Positions 37,801 through 49,995 are shown, counted from the first letter of the stretch. The stretch: 64,000 bases of DNA from Gymnorhina tibicen (GCA_013399875.1 VXAZ01008017.1:299161-363160); one strand, 5' to 3'. A program made the numbers and translations. Notes: generated by a model not told the origin, from the sequence alone.

Positions 37801-40800
37801 ACTGCTTTGCAACCGAGCATCCCACAAAGTAGTTGTCACTAATTCACTTCTCTCTACTACTGTATGTGGAGGAACATGCTTTCATCTCCCTCACTATCCC
37901 ACTCTTCTCCTTGGTGGGACAATGAACTGGACTGGGGTAGAATAGCTGCCTGTCTTCAGGCAAAACTCTCAGTGAAATAAATAAATAAATTTTTAAAAAG
38001 AAGAAAAATATTCATAGATCTCACTTGATCAAAATTGTCAAAGCCAGATGACTTATGCCGGATTTGAATTTTCTACTACAAGTAGGCATTTGTTCTTCAG
38101 TTTTACTAGTTATGGAAGTACCAGGAATCCACCCGTACCATCACTTCCATGCGAAGACAGTTTATCTTTTCCAGACTTCTGAGAAGATGTAACCTGCCAT
38201 AACTTGTGTAAACACTTAAGCCAAACCATCTGAGGAGAATGCCTGTTGAAAAACAATACATCTTCTTCAAGCCATATTTAAAGAGAGCTCACTTAGAATA
38301 TTAGGAAATTGCAATTAGAGTGAAGATTTACATGCAGTTATTGCCTAGTCCATTGCTTCTGCACCAGATCTGTCTAGTCTTTGAGGCTGTGCTTACAGCC
38401 TCATTGAAACAACACTTCTTGCAGCTGCTTCTGCTGAAGATTCCGGATGGAGGTGGCTACCCCATCTCAGCATGCTTTCTGCAGCTGCCACATAATAAAT
38501 CACAAATAGGGACATAAAAATAGAGTTACGAGAAAACCCCATTAAAATAACTAAACTTACTGTTTCTCCACAACTTGTAACCATGGGTCACTACGGCCAC
38601 AGTACCCCTTCAATATTTCTTCAGTTCACACTGTTCTTCTCTCTAGCAAATGTTTGCCCACCTTCTGCAGGTCATGAAGGTGGACTACAGCCCAACGTGT
38701 GTGATTGTTCCAGTTCAACTGCAATCAGAATGATTTTCTGATTGAAGCTGAATCTGATCTCCCTTCATTTTCCAAAATTAGATTCAGGTGACTCCATGGC
38801 TTTTCCTCCATCTCAAAACATTTATGCTGAAGCTTCAGTAGTAGCCATGAACCCAACTACACTGGTTGTTCTATCTTTGAGGAAAAGAATTTGAGACCTC
38901 TGAGCTTGGAAGTAGCCATAGCTCCAGGCAAAGTCACTAAAGACAGTCACTTTGTGACTAAAGTCAAAGCTCCAGGAAAAGGCACTAAAGACAGTCATCT
39001 TTGTAGACGCATAAAATCTGCCATTGAGGTCCCAGTGCAGCAAAACCTCCAGTGGTGAAGTTTCAGCATCTACAAGGAAAAGTACCCTACCTGCAGGCAC
39101 TGGATGCAGGGCATAAGTCAGCACCAAAAGTGATGGAGCAATGCTGCTTGCGCATGTTTGCAAGCTCTAACAATAGGTAGCTGGCTTCCTTTATCCAGGC
39201 AAATGCCCCTTGCTCCTGGCAAAGTGACTCACACTTACGATACGCAGTTTTGAACGGGTTATGGGTTACATAAAGTCCTTGTAATACGCTAAACAGAAGA
39301 GCCGCAAGCTATGTAATGGCAAGAAACAAACTCTAATGGTACACTTGTGTGGCAGCTTTCAGACTAAATGTAGAGATTGTGGCAATCCAGTTGCAGTTTC
39401 TCACAAGTGCACATTTACATCTACTTTATTTTCTGGTGTGACTTTTTTCTACACTTCTAATGTGCTTTGACAGACCTGTCTGTGCCTCATTCTTGCCACC
39501 GTCCTATTATTAAGCATTAGGATGCTACTGAAATCTGATTTGACAGGGAGCAGACTCTGGGACTGTGTGATTGATGACATTGCAATGCAAAAACTGCATG
39601 TGTGTCAGCAACTTCTCACAACAAAGTCTGCAAAATAGGGAGAAAATGAAAAAAACCACAACTGCATACTCCATATGTCCATGACAAGACTGTGATGAAT
39701 ATGCAAGAGAAACTATAGTCTGGTGACTGGATTTTTGCAAGCATGCAATGGAACAAATAACTAGTCTCTCTTATGTCCCTTACCCTGTTTCTCTCTGAAA
39801 AAACCCTCCCAACAGAAAAAAAAAAACAAACCACAAACCCAACCAAACAAGAAACCCAAACCAAAAGCGAAAGAAATACAAAACCAACCCAAGCTAACCA
39901 ACAAAAAACCTCCACCCTGAAAGATCTGGCCACAGTCTGCACAATTTACAATTTCTTTGATCTCAAAGTTATTTTCATCCACTACCTTAGAGGCTGCATG
40001 GAACATATATCTGTGAAGTGTCTCTTCCATTAAATAAGTTCTTTGATCTGGGTGACTGAAATACTTCATTGTTCATATTCACACCGTAGACCTAGCAACT
40101 TCTCAAAATTTACAAATAGACACAAAACCCGTAAGTAGTTTCAGATTATAATGTTTGTAGCAAATGCATACAGCTGAACAGCTCAGCAGCCCCACCTTAA
40201 ATAACAACATTTAAAAGAGAGAAAAACACTCTGGTTTCCAGAAGGGAAAAAAAAAAACAAAACAAAATGAAAAAAACCCCAAACCAATAAACAGAAAGTT
40301 GTGTTCCCTCTTCTCTCAAGACTTTGACTAGATAATAACAGACAATTAAAAGCCAGAAGAGCATTTATGTCAGAATGCAGCAGCAGAAAAACTGAAAGCT
40401 AAAAAAGAGTGGAATGAAGAAGCATGATTCATAATAGAAATCATTCTCTGTCTTGGTGCAGTTACACATTTCAGAGTCTGAAGGACTCTGAAAGGAGAAG
40501 GTAGCAATCCTCATGCAAAGCCATTCCTAAGGCTGTAGTAGTGTAAGAAATTTCTTGGAACTTCAAGGTATTTACATTCACGCAGCTGGTAAGTCAGCTG
40601 ACTATTGTAGGAAATTGAAGAACTGGAGATTTAATTAAGTCAGATAAAGATGTTACCTACCTCCATTTCAGCTGAGATGAACAAAATAATAAAGAAAATA
40701 CTGCAAGAATCTAAAGTTCCAGAAATGAAACTGATAGCCTTACAGACTACTTATTATTCTGGAAAGCTTTATCATGGATGAAGTCAGAGACACTATCCTG

Positions 40801-43399
40801 GAGAAAGTTTGTTTTCACCTAACTCAGGTTAACTTAAAGCAGTGAAAAACAGTCATTACTACAGAAATTTGTAATATATGGATAGCACTTACAACTAACT
40901 GACATAGATTCAGGAACATATGGAACCTACTGCACTGCAAAAATTCTAGAAGTCAGAAATAAACTTTTCCACTATAAACTAAATTCCCTTTTTTTCCCCA
41001 CGATGAACAGAGAAGTAATCTACTTGGGAATTCTGCCAAGGCCAAATATGGTAAAGAACTTCAGGCCACAGCACAAGCCACCATACTGACCTCCACTTTT
41101 CTAAGCTGAGGGGTACAAGCTTCTACACCTTAATTATGTTAAAAAAAAAAAGTGGAAGTGAAGTCTCTAAACAATGAGAAGCAAGCACAGTCTGACTTCA
41201 GCGCTAAATGAGTGTCTTGCCCAAATGTTTCCACTGTGGTGAAGGGCGGCAGTAGATTGGAGCAGAAACTGCCCAAGTAGCTGAAAAAGCATCAGCTGAG
41301 GAAACAAGCTCTTCCCCAGCCCAGACTTCTGGAGAAAGTGGCATAGGAAGTCACAGGAAGAACTACAAGTATTTTTTGACCAAACAAGTATAAGAATACA
41401 TGACTGGAGAACTGTAAATGCAACACCTGTGGGCAATTAAAGGCAGGCAGGTCCTAACTGCAAACATGCCTGCCACAGAGCAAGATTGCTCTGGGTAAAT
41501 TACCTAAAAACATGGAATTAAATGAGAAATGACATGGAATGCCAGGCTTACCCTGTACCAGGCTTACCCTGTAACCCACTTCCTGACATATACTCTTGAT
41601 TCCTCTGAACTTCCATAAAAAAAAGAAACAATGTATATGGAATATCTGTTGAAGGTGAGGATCACAGAATCACAGAGTGGCTTAGGTTGGAAGGGACCAC
41701 CAGTGGGGTCATCAGGACCAACCTCCCTGCTCAAGCAGAGTCTTCAAGATTTAACAGAAAGTGCAAGTTTTCTAAGGAATTTGGCTTAAGAAAAGAGAGA
41801 CATTGTTAAAAGTCAGGCATCATGCAAATATATGCTACCAGTTAGCTCTGCATGGATAATTTGTGAGGTCAAAATTTATTAATATTTTATTAAAATTATC
41901 ACAAAAAGGAGGAGTATAATTATAATATTTAGTAATGATACTAAACTCTTAGGGGCATATGCAACACAGGATCTTGAACATAGAACAACTGAAGGTGTAA
42001 GTATGTGGAAAGGAAATAAACTGGCATAAGATAAAACAACTGGCAGTTCAGGGACAGAACTTGGAGATGACAGTCGCTATGATCTGTCAGTGTGATCTGG
42101 CTGTGAATCCCAGGTCTTGTCAGAGGTACTTCCACTGACACACAGTAGAATTTATGCCATAGTGAGAAGACTTTACATGGCTTCCTCTGAAAGGTTGTGA
42201 ATTTATAGTTGAAAAGGAACAGAGAAGAGTATGTGGGATGACCAGGGGGAATGGAAGCTTACCTGTGGCTCCTACTAGTCTAGCAACATAAACCAGCAGA
42301 AGTATTCACTTCAGGCACTGAACATTGCTTCCTTTCTCATACTAATTGTCAAAAGAAATTTCAACTTCTATATTTTAAATTTGTAAGCTGGGAAATTTAA
42401 ACTAACCTGTAGTTAAAACAAACATTATTTCCTTTCATTTCTGAGAAAATTATCTGGAATGCTAAGGCCACCCAGGTACTGGAAATGTAACTGCCAGGAA
42501 AAGGGGTGGGAAAAGAAATAGCTTATTAATCTCCTTGACTTTACCAGCAGTACTGTAAGATACACCCAGAAATTAAAAACCCTAATCACTATATGTACTG
42601 CAGAGGCATGTGAACCTCTGTTCTAGATTACAGAAATTAATCTAAAAATATAATCACCATTTCTTTGAGGTGATCTGTCAAAAAAATGATCAAATTCAGT
42701 AGCTAACAATTTGGTTGTGTAAATATGTATAGAGAAAGTTGCATTTATAGCTCCACTTAGTTATCAAAATCGCTAGTGGACCTAAATAATGCTGGTCATA
42801 GACAATCAGTGTCAGAAAAACAAGCCCCAAACCACTGTCAGCAATATCTAAATGGACCATCAATGCATACGCCTACATTAAATATATCCTCTCTTAAAAA
42901 TTTCTTTTTTTAAAAACACTTAGCAAACAAATAGTGGTCTGCTTGGCAAAGCTCTAGAAAGATGCTTTGCTTTTTGGATTTGTAGTCTAGACACATCATG
43001 TAAACATTCAAAGAATTTGGAAACGTAATTTCTCACAACAGTGTTCAAGCCCAGAGATGTATCTGTTGCTAAGAGCAAAGAATTTCTATCAGTTCTAGCA
43101 ACATGGTGAACTTTAAAGCTGGACTGAACAAGCTTTGAATAGTCAGTTCTGCAGTGGATAGAAATACCCTATGATTGCACAGGGAGGATAAAGGACTTTT
43201 AAAAACCGCATGGAATATGTTTTATTTCTTCTTGGTTTTAGTCAGTTCTGAAATGTATTCACTTACAGCAGGTCTGAATTACCAACATGAAGGGAAAAAC
43301 ATACAATAAAAAGGTTAAAATTTTATTTACCTTTTTATATGTTTTTTCTTCATTTGTCTTTCCAGCAGTAACATCTCCATTTTCAGTAACAGACGACAT
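31769..43399 (-). CDS. PIP5K1B: Phosphatidylinositol-4-phosphate 5-kinase type I beta, 5' part (first two coding exons)
   Basis: The enzyme phosphorylates PI4P at the 5-position to give PI(4,5)P2 at membranes. Exon 43399-43331 encodes [20 protein letters not shown] and then YKK. Exon 31899-31769 encodes [20 protein letters not shown], then [20 protein letters not shown] and FLP plus two bases of a serine codon. Both match the N-terminus of PIP5K1B. The [12 protein letters not shown] and VESVFLP segments favour the beta paralogue over alpha. Human PIP5K1B is about 540 residues, so only the first eighth is present. The catalytic exons, which should lie to the left, were not found between 1 and 31768. 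The 11.4-kb intron between the two exons contains a decayed CR1. Assignment to this family is secure. Confidence 0.93.
32178..33980 (-). mobile_element. Decayed CR1 LINE (endonuclease, reverse-transcriptase and 3' segments), minus orientation
   Basis: Reading the minus strand from about 33980 gives CR1 ORF2 pieces in order. These are endonuclease segments (LWVKIRRD...[35 protein letters not shown]), an RT piece ([20 protein letters not shown]), the thumb-like [18 protein letters not shown], and the C-terminal [20 protein letters not shown]. The CR1 3'UTR follows, ending near 32180 (gaaggttggaaggcacct). Frames are broken, and the spacing between the RT pieces is shorter than in intact CR1, so the FADD core appears lost. 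It lies in the intron just upstream of PIP5K1B coding exon 2. Confidence 0.9.
37975..37990. repeat. (AATA)n short tandem repeat
   Basis: About four consecutive aata units. Confidence 0.8.
38920..38998. repeat. Two-copy direct repeat, about 31 bp at 48-bp spacing
   Basis: agctccaggcaaagtcacta and its continuation aagacagtcac recur as agctccaggaaaaggcacta and aagacagtcat. On the minus strand this creates a repeated TVFS.F.WS motif in an otherwise unidentified 113-codon frame (39163-38822). Confidence 0.85.
39815..39912. repeat. A/C-rich low-complexity stretch
   Basis: A run of A-homopolymer and aaaccc/ccaaac iterations with almost no T, typical of simple low-complexity DNA in vertebrates. Confidence 0.8.
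41542..41573. repeat. Perfect two-copy 16-bp tandem repeat
   Basis: ccaggcttaccctgta occurs twice back to back without mismatch. Confidence 0.92.
41662..41750 (-). mobile_element. CR1 LINE 3' tail fragment, minus orientation
   Basis: atcacagaatcacagagtgg, cttaggttggaagggacc and caacctccctgctcaagcag are the complement of the CR1 3' terminus. Confidence 0.8.
43331..43399 (-). CDS. PIP5K1B: PIP5K1B coding exon 1 (start codon)
   Basis: This is a 69-nt, 23-codon exon in phase 0. The acceptor CTTCTGTTGTTAG abuts the ATG exactly, so the initiation context comes from the preceding spliced exon. The donor is GTAAAT. The encoded peptide ends ...NEEKTYKK, as in other vertebrate PIP5K1B. Confidence 0.92.
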
Positions 43400-43811
43400 C
43401 TAACAACAGAAGTTTAAGTTATAAAGAAGGTATTTGCTTTACAAAAGTAATTGTTCAGAAAAATAATAGAATTTATTATCCATTTTTGCTAAATTCAAAC
43501 TTTTCAGAGGACAGCGAGTTACCAAGATCAGTGACATATCTAAGATATTCCTGTAAGTACTTTCCACACAGACTAAAAGGACAGCACTGGCCCAGGAGTA
43601 TGTCCAGCATATGACTGATTCTACATGACTCTGCTTCTTTTCTCCACACCAGTATGCAGTGAAATCTTGCTCCTCAGCCTGCTGCATGAGATGTTCTTGA
43701 AAGGGCAAAATGATGAAGCTTGTGAGCCAGGTAGTCAGTGGTATCTCTCAGAAGTCTAAGGTCCTTGGTTGCATTGATATGCTGTATCTCCTTAAAGTAG
43801 CAAGGAGATCA

Positions 43812-43960
43812 CAGAACCACATAGAATCATAGAATATTCTGGGTTGGAAGGGACCCACAAAGATCACTGAGTCCAACTCTTAAGTGAATGGCCCATATGG
43901 GGATCGAAGCCGCAGCCTTGGCATTGATAGCATTGTGCTCTATTTGACATTGCACCTTAT
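43812..43960 (-). mobile_element. CR1 LINE 3' end fragment, minus orientation
   Basis: catagaatcatagaatattc, gggttggaagggacccacaa and gagtccaactcttaagtgaa, followed by atggggatcgaagccgcagc, belong to a CR1 subfamily 3'UTR. It sits between the PIP5K1B start exon and the proposed 5'UTR exon. Confidence 0.85.
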
Positions 43961-44128
43961 CATAGCTGAAAGGCCATGCTAGACCAAGAATAAACCTATA
44001 TGCTAGAGATCACCTTGGTCACTCACTCTGAGTGGGTCTGCCAAAGTGAACAAAACAAAAAGCTACAATGATGTGGTTTAAAATCATTCTAAATTTTACC
44101 AATACTTTGACAAAGGAATTATACTTAC

Positions 44129-44210
44129 CCTTATGGACAACAGGACAGGTCATCTGCAGCTGAGACTGACGATCAAGCCATTCATTGGTGGTGTTAATGT
44201 TTTCCACAAC
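44129..44210 (-). other. PIP5K1B: Probable PIP5K1B 5'UTR exon with upstream ATGs
   Basis: An 82-nt segment on the minus strand has an acceptor (GATTTTTCTTATAATAG) and a near-perfect donor (GTAAGTATA), 0.7 kb upstream of the start-codon exon. Splicing it to 43399 gives CATAAGG-ATG, placing A at -3. An in-frame TGA lies upstream of the ATG, so the exon would be noncoding. It contains three ATGs that would open short upstream frames. The call rests on splice signals and position, not on recognised homology. Confidence 0.55.
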
Positions 44211-46017
44211 CTATTATAAGAAAAATCTGTCATCACTATGCCTTAACAAATTTACGTTTCACAGAATAGCTGTAAATCTCCTTTTACTACTATTCTTCAG
44301 CCCAAGCAAGCATTCAGCTACAAGAGAGATGTTTCAAGAGTCATATTAAATATCTTGGTTACTGTACTTAGAACTTACTATACTTAGAACATACTATAAC
44401 TTGGTTAATATACTTAGAAACTAGCAGTATTACACAGGGGGGAACCAGTGCAGAGTAATTTCCTTTTGCCCTAGATATTTCACCCCTGTGGCATAAGCAA
44501 CTCTACAATAAAACATTTATGTAGAGCAGTACACATACATGCTCTGGAGTGTTGTGTAATTACATGTATTATTAATCTTATAGCCTTATAATCTCCAATC
44601 ACTTATAAGAAATAGCTGTCATGGTTTGGAGGTCAGCACATTGAAAAGTCATAGATAATAAATTTTAAAACTCTCATGATACCTCAGATGAGGAAAAAAT
44701 CTCATTTTGTCTTTAAGCAGTACAAATAGCATCTTGTACATAACTAAAAATTGATTTTAAAAAAGTATTCTCAGGTCTCATTCACTGAATTAAGCTTTCC
44801 GTTAATCTGAAGAGTATACTTAACACCACCAAGAAACCTGTTAGTAAAAGGCTTCTAAGTCAGTATTTTGTAACTAATGCGTTTAGTCAGCAATTCCTTC
44901 ACATGGATGTGCATTAGCAGTATCCTGTACATTGCACTCCTACTTAAAGGCAACAACTTCGTTTTGATAGCTTTTAAAATTGTGTGTAGTTCATCTCACT
45001 CACCTATAGTCACACATTTAATATTAATATTGATCCATGCTTGCAACTCTATCAGTACACAAACAAAGGCATCAAGAACTTGCTAAAACAGCTTTTGTAG
45101 GAAAATAAATGTCATTTTAATCACTAATAGAAGACTTAAAATAAGTAATCCCTGGGTTAAAACACCAATCCCCACCCAAGCTGTTGTTTTCCACACACCT
45201 CTCAAGACTATTGATACAATATGATGTTCTACTACACACCAAACTTCCTAAAATATGAGCACACATACTCAGCAAAAGCCAAACAGGAATGCAACATGGG
45301 AGCTTTCTTTCAGTAAGTTAGCTGAAGAAAGCACTCATGTTAGACATGGGAGAAAAGCCTGTTTTTTTCCCAGCATAGAGAGACAAATTAGTCAAGAACA
45401 CTTCATTTATGTGAAAATGTAATGCTGACAACAACAGGAAAACAGACAATGAGAGACCAAGTTCAGTAACTACCGCGTATAAAAACCCATACACCTTAAC
45501 CAAAGTAAATCTTTCCTGTATGTGTCAGTTTATTTCCTAAAGGCATCTAGAATAGAATTATTTTGGTTCTAATCTTTTGAGAAACAGAACATAGAGCGCT
45601 ATCTTAACTGTGGTTTCGTTAAGCAACTTCCAAAATCTTTGCTGTGACAACTATCTCTTGTTCCATGCTAACAATTTTTCACAAAGCAAGTGTTACTTTG
45701 TGTACTTTCTCCCTGCCCTAGAGCTACTGAAGCAGTATATGGTGCCTTCTCACGTGCTTTATAATGTGCAGAGCAACAGCTACTGTCTCAGTTCTGAGGA
45801 GGTTTAACAGCTCAAAGACAGGTCACAGCTTACAGTCTTGGACTCACTTTCAGGCTAAGCTACAACTATTTATTTTTTTGTTACCATAGCAGGAAACTAC
45901 TGTAACTAGAGCATTGAGTCTCTGTATGTACCTGACAAAGGAAAAGCTCACAATAAAGTAAGACACAGGGTAGTGGCGGGTAGAAGAGGAAAACATTTAG
46001 TTTCCAAAATATTGTAG
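44211..46017. other. Region upstream of the proposed PIP5K1B 5'UTR exon; no gene seen
   Basis: The stretch is AT-rich, with a short degenerate tandem of tatacttagaac units near 44365-44420. It has no CpG island, so the main PIP5K1B promoter is probably beyond the right end of the window. Confidence 0.5.
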
Positions 46018-46603
46018 TGTGTTGACTTTGGCTGGTATAGTTAATTTTCTTCACAGTAGCTATATAGGGTTATGTTTTGGATTTGTGCAGGAAACAGTAT
46101 TGCTAATTCAGGGATGTTGTCTACTCTCGCATAGTGCTTACACAGCATCAGGGCTCTTTCTGCTCCTTGCTGCACCCCACCAGTGAGCGGGCTGGGAATG
46201 CACAAGGAGCTGGGAGGGGACACAGCCGGGACAGATGAACCCAGCTGACCAAAGGGATATCCCAGAGCATATGGCACCATGCTCAGCATATAGAGCCGGG
46301 GGAAGAAGGAAGGGAGGGTGGTCAAAGTGATGGTGTTTTCCTTCCCAAGTCACCAATAGGTGTGATGGGGCCCTGCTTTCCTGGGAATGGCTGAACACCT
46401 TCCTGCCCATGGGAAACGGTGAATGAATTCCTTGTTTTGTTTTGCTTGCATGCACAGCTTTTGATTTATCTATTCAACAGTCTTTATCTCAACCCCTGAG
46501 TTTTCTCACTTTTACCCTATTGATTCTATCCCCCTTTCCATCAGGGGGCAGTGAGTGAGCCAGTGTGTGGGACTCAGTGGCTGGCTGGGCTTAAACCATG
46601 AGA
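46018..46603 (+). mobile_element. Solo LTR of an avian endogenous retrovirus, plus orientation
   Basis: The 586-bp element starts TGTGTTGACTTTGGCTGGTA and continues GTTAATTTTCTTC, with terminal GGGCTTAAACCATGAGA. Inside are the characteristic ggagctgggaggggacacag, the promoter-like gctcagcatatagagccggg, and caacagtctttatctcaacc near the poly(A)/U5 junction. I recognise this as a widespread bird LTR family. There is no internal retroviral sequence. Expected target-site duplications are not evident, so it is probably old. Confidence 0.85.
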
Positions 46604-46894
46604 GTGAAAGATGGCTATAAAGATCTCCTCTTTAGCTTCTTCGATGCTATCCTGCCTGATGACAAAAAAAGGGAAACATTCAAGTACAGTAGGAATTTAA
46701 AGAGTATTTTCCCCAAATATTCTTGAAGAGTCAACATTTTGGTCACAAATCTTATGTGCAGCAAAAACTACTGTGACATGTAGCCACAGTAAACACAAGC
46801 TTACAGACTTCAGTTCCAGCCTTCTGCTCTGAACACCTCCTAGTCCTAAATGCAGACTTAAAAAAATCACATCTATTCAATGTATGCTTCAGAC

Positions 46895-46919
46895 AAAAAA
46901 AAAAAAAAGAAAAAAAAAA
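46895..46919. repeat. Interrupted poly-A tract
   Basis: A run of adenines with a single g. Confidence 0.9.
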
Positions 46920-47920
46920 GTGTTTCGCAGTTTAGTTTCTCACACTAGAATCACAGAACCACATGCTTCTTAACTAACACAAACTGCAATCTCCACCACT
47001 CTGGGGGAAGAGTGCCATGTGAATTTTCCCCTAGAGTGACAGGGCCACCTTTTTAATTTCTCTGATCAGCCAGAAGCCCACAATGCCAACACCACCCTGC
47101 CCACCGCATAGTCAGAATTTTGAGAACTGAGATGAGAGACAGCAAATGCAAGCTTCCTACCCAGCTTTGAGTTCTTGTTCTTGACTTTTTAATTCCATTC
47201 CTTATATAGCCAAAATTTATCTTTTACTAACAGCATAAGGTATTCATTTTGCCAGATTATAAATAAATATCAGTTTTTACACAACCTTGGCTGCTGAGGC
47301 CCAGCTGACATCAACAGGTACTGGGACTTACACCTGAAAGGCCTCTCAGCTCAATTTCAAATTATCTTTAGAACTCCCAACAACTTCAGTGAAAGCCAAC
47401 AACCATGAAAAATGCTATTGCTACATTCCTACAGGCCTATGCATTAGTTCATTCAAGCAAAAATAAATTCTGTCTTCTTTCCATTACCACAAAAATAATT
47501 TTTTTGAAGAATGCATTTCTTAGCATATTTAGATCATTTTCTTTAACAAATCCTTTTCTAAAAGCACTAATAAAGCATGCTGTTGAGGAATCATACTCCA
47601 AATAAAAGCCATGTAGCTTTTCACCACATGTGCTGCCTTGTTCTGATTGATAGTTAAAACTGAAATATTGCTCCTAGCTTTCAAAACAGACATATCCCTG
47701 GGTGTACTGCTGTCAGGCTTCTGCAGTGAAGTTAGTACAATTGAAAAATGAAACCTCATTCAAAAGAAAACATATCCATAACTTATCACAAGTGTAATCT
47801 ATAATTTTAAATATAAGGAGCAAAAAACAAAATTAAATGAAAATTTAAATTTTCCAGTGTGCATAGGTGTAATACTAGAAATTAAGGTATACAAGAAACA
47901 ATTATGCACATGTAAGATTA

Positions 47921-47938
47921 ATAAAATAAAATAAAATA
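47921..47938. repeat. (ATAAA)n microsatellite
   Basis: About three and a half ataaa units. Confidence 0.9.
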
Positions 47939-49995
47939 GACTGTATGGTGCAGATTTTTCAGTCTGAAACACACAAATGCATTTTCAGGAAACACTTTCG
48001 GGGGGGTTTATTTGGCAAGCGAATACATTGGGATGGAATACACAATTTTGCAATTAATCCAGAATCTTGGCTCTCATAGTCCTGTGGATTTCAGATTACC
48101 TATATATTTAGCTGTTTTGTAATACTTGAACAGTTATCTTCCACCAGGAGGACACAAAACCTCTAGAATGTGGCAGATGATGTCTCAGAAAAGCACAAAG
48201 TCTTATATTAAATTCATACCAATGATACTAACTCAGCACCAGACAAAAAAAGATTATCAGAATAGTAATTTTCTGTCCTAAGTAACTGGGAGTTTACAAA
48301 CCAAGACTGCATTCTTTCTTGATCATGGCAGTTTGTCAGCACAACATGTAAGGATGTTGACAAGAATTTCTAGTGCCACAAAAAGCATTTATAGTGAGTT
48401 CCATTGAAAAGAGTCACCAGGTTAAATTCCTTGGTAGCCCCTGTCTCCCCTCTGTTACTACTTAAAAGCAGCATCTTCTAATACAACCAAGAAAACCACA
48501 GTAATTTCATTACTGCAAAATTCACTTTTACTGGTGAGATTTGTCCAGACATATTTTCCTTATGGAATTTGAGAGAGTAGCTTTTAAAGTCAGTTCTTAA
48601 CTCAGTACAAGGACTTGCAGATCTATAAGGCAGCGTTCTTCCAGCAAACCACACTGGGGATATTCATTGTCAGACACTGCCAGATTTCAGCTCTAGTGTG
48701 AAACTGGAGACCTTTGTTACACAAAATTTTGCCAGAAGCGGCAAAACTTCTAAGCCAAAAATGCTCTACAGTAGAAGAAATCCATGAACATATATTCATT
48801 AACGAAAAGCTACTCTTTTCATACTTGCTCTCTTGTGTTTTCCCCCCAGGCTCAAGTACACAAAAACCATTCATGGTATTCCTGGAGCTACCTGAAAGCA
48901 GCTCCAAGACCAAAAGGCACTGTTAAAGCTAACTCCCCTACTTCTTTGAAATGATAAAGACTTGAGTCCATACTTTCTTAGGCACTGAACAAACTTCTCT
49001 TCCAGATGATGCATTTATAAAGTCTCCCTCCTGTCTGGATTCTCTGCCAACTAATACAATATGCACATTAGCACTGGATTTCCAAACTAGATATCATCTT
49101 ATCTTGTTTATTATTCCATGAAACTTGCTGGTACTCTGGAGTACTGTCAAATTTAATTGACAAATTTAGGTCAACCTTTTTTCCCTACTCTCTTCAGTAG
49201 AATTTGAACAGTAGGATTATTTGTCAGATTATTTGTATATGAAGGGGTTTGGGACACAAAAAACATCCTCTGACACACATACAAATTGCCTACATACATC
49301 TTGTTTCCACACAAAATCCAACTAAAAATATCAGCATACTATCAGCACTTCTGAACATTTTCAGAAGACTCAGGAGGCAGATGACTTGTTAGCTTCAGGT
49401 GAATAGTGGGACACACATTGATTTTATTACATTTTAGCTGCTTAAAAGCTTTTCTCCATGCTTTAAAACAATGCTGACTATAATTTTCATTGTTTAATTG
49501 CCTTCATTCTGAGTTTACCAGACAATGAAGAGTGGTGTTTAGGAACCTGCAAGCATTGCTAGGCAGAGTGCCAATAAGCAGATCTCAAGAAGTAAAAGGA
49601 AGCATAATTTAGTGCACAGAGTGGTAAAAGGAACAACACATCAAAGATCCCACAGCTTTCTCAACAGTCATCACAAGTTAGCTCCCTCTCCAAAAGCCTT
49701 ATGTCTTTTAATGTCAGAGAACATTTTTTATACATGAGTGCTTGGGCACTTACATAGTCCTCAAATAAAAATTGAGGTAATATATGTCACCACTCAGTTA
49801 CAAGAAAAAATATATATACAATTCAGGTCTCTATTTTTCTCTTTACTCCTCCTTTTTTTTTAAAAAAATAATTTCCCAAACACTAGTTCATGGAATAGAT
49901 TTGCTTTGTACCATAGAGACATGTAGACATCTAAGATCAAACCTGTATGCCCCCATATCTGAGACATCTGAGGAGTAAAAGATAATATAAAAGAT

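Larger units (their letters stand above)
33981..43330. other. PIP5K1B intron 1 (remainder); no gene seen
   Basis: The stretch is AT-rich intronic sequence. It contains a local duplication at 38920-38998, an A/C-rich low-complexity stretch at 39815-39912, a 16-bp tandem pair at 41542-41573 and a CR1 tail at 41662-41750. No additional exon is evident. Confidence 0.55.

Noticed and set aside
39616..40069. Minus-strand frames rich in Phe, Val and Gly (about 105 codons)
   Set aside because: Produced by the A/C-rich low-complexity stretch read in reverse.
46041..46455. Minus-strand frames of 94 and 105 codons
   Set aside because: They lie entirely inside the plus-oriented solo LTR and are antisense to it.
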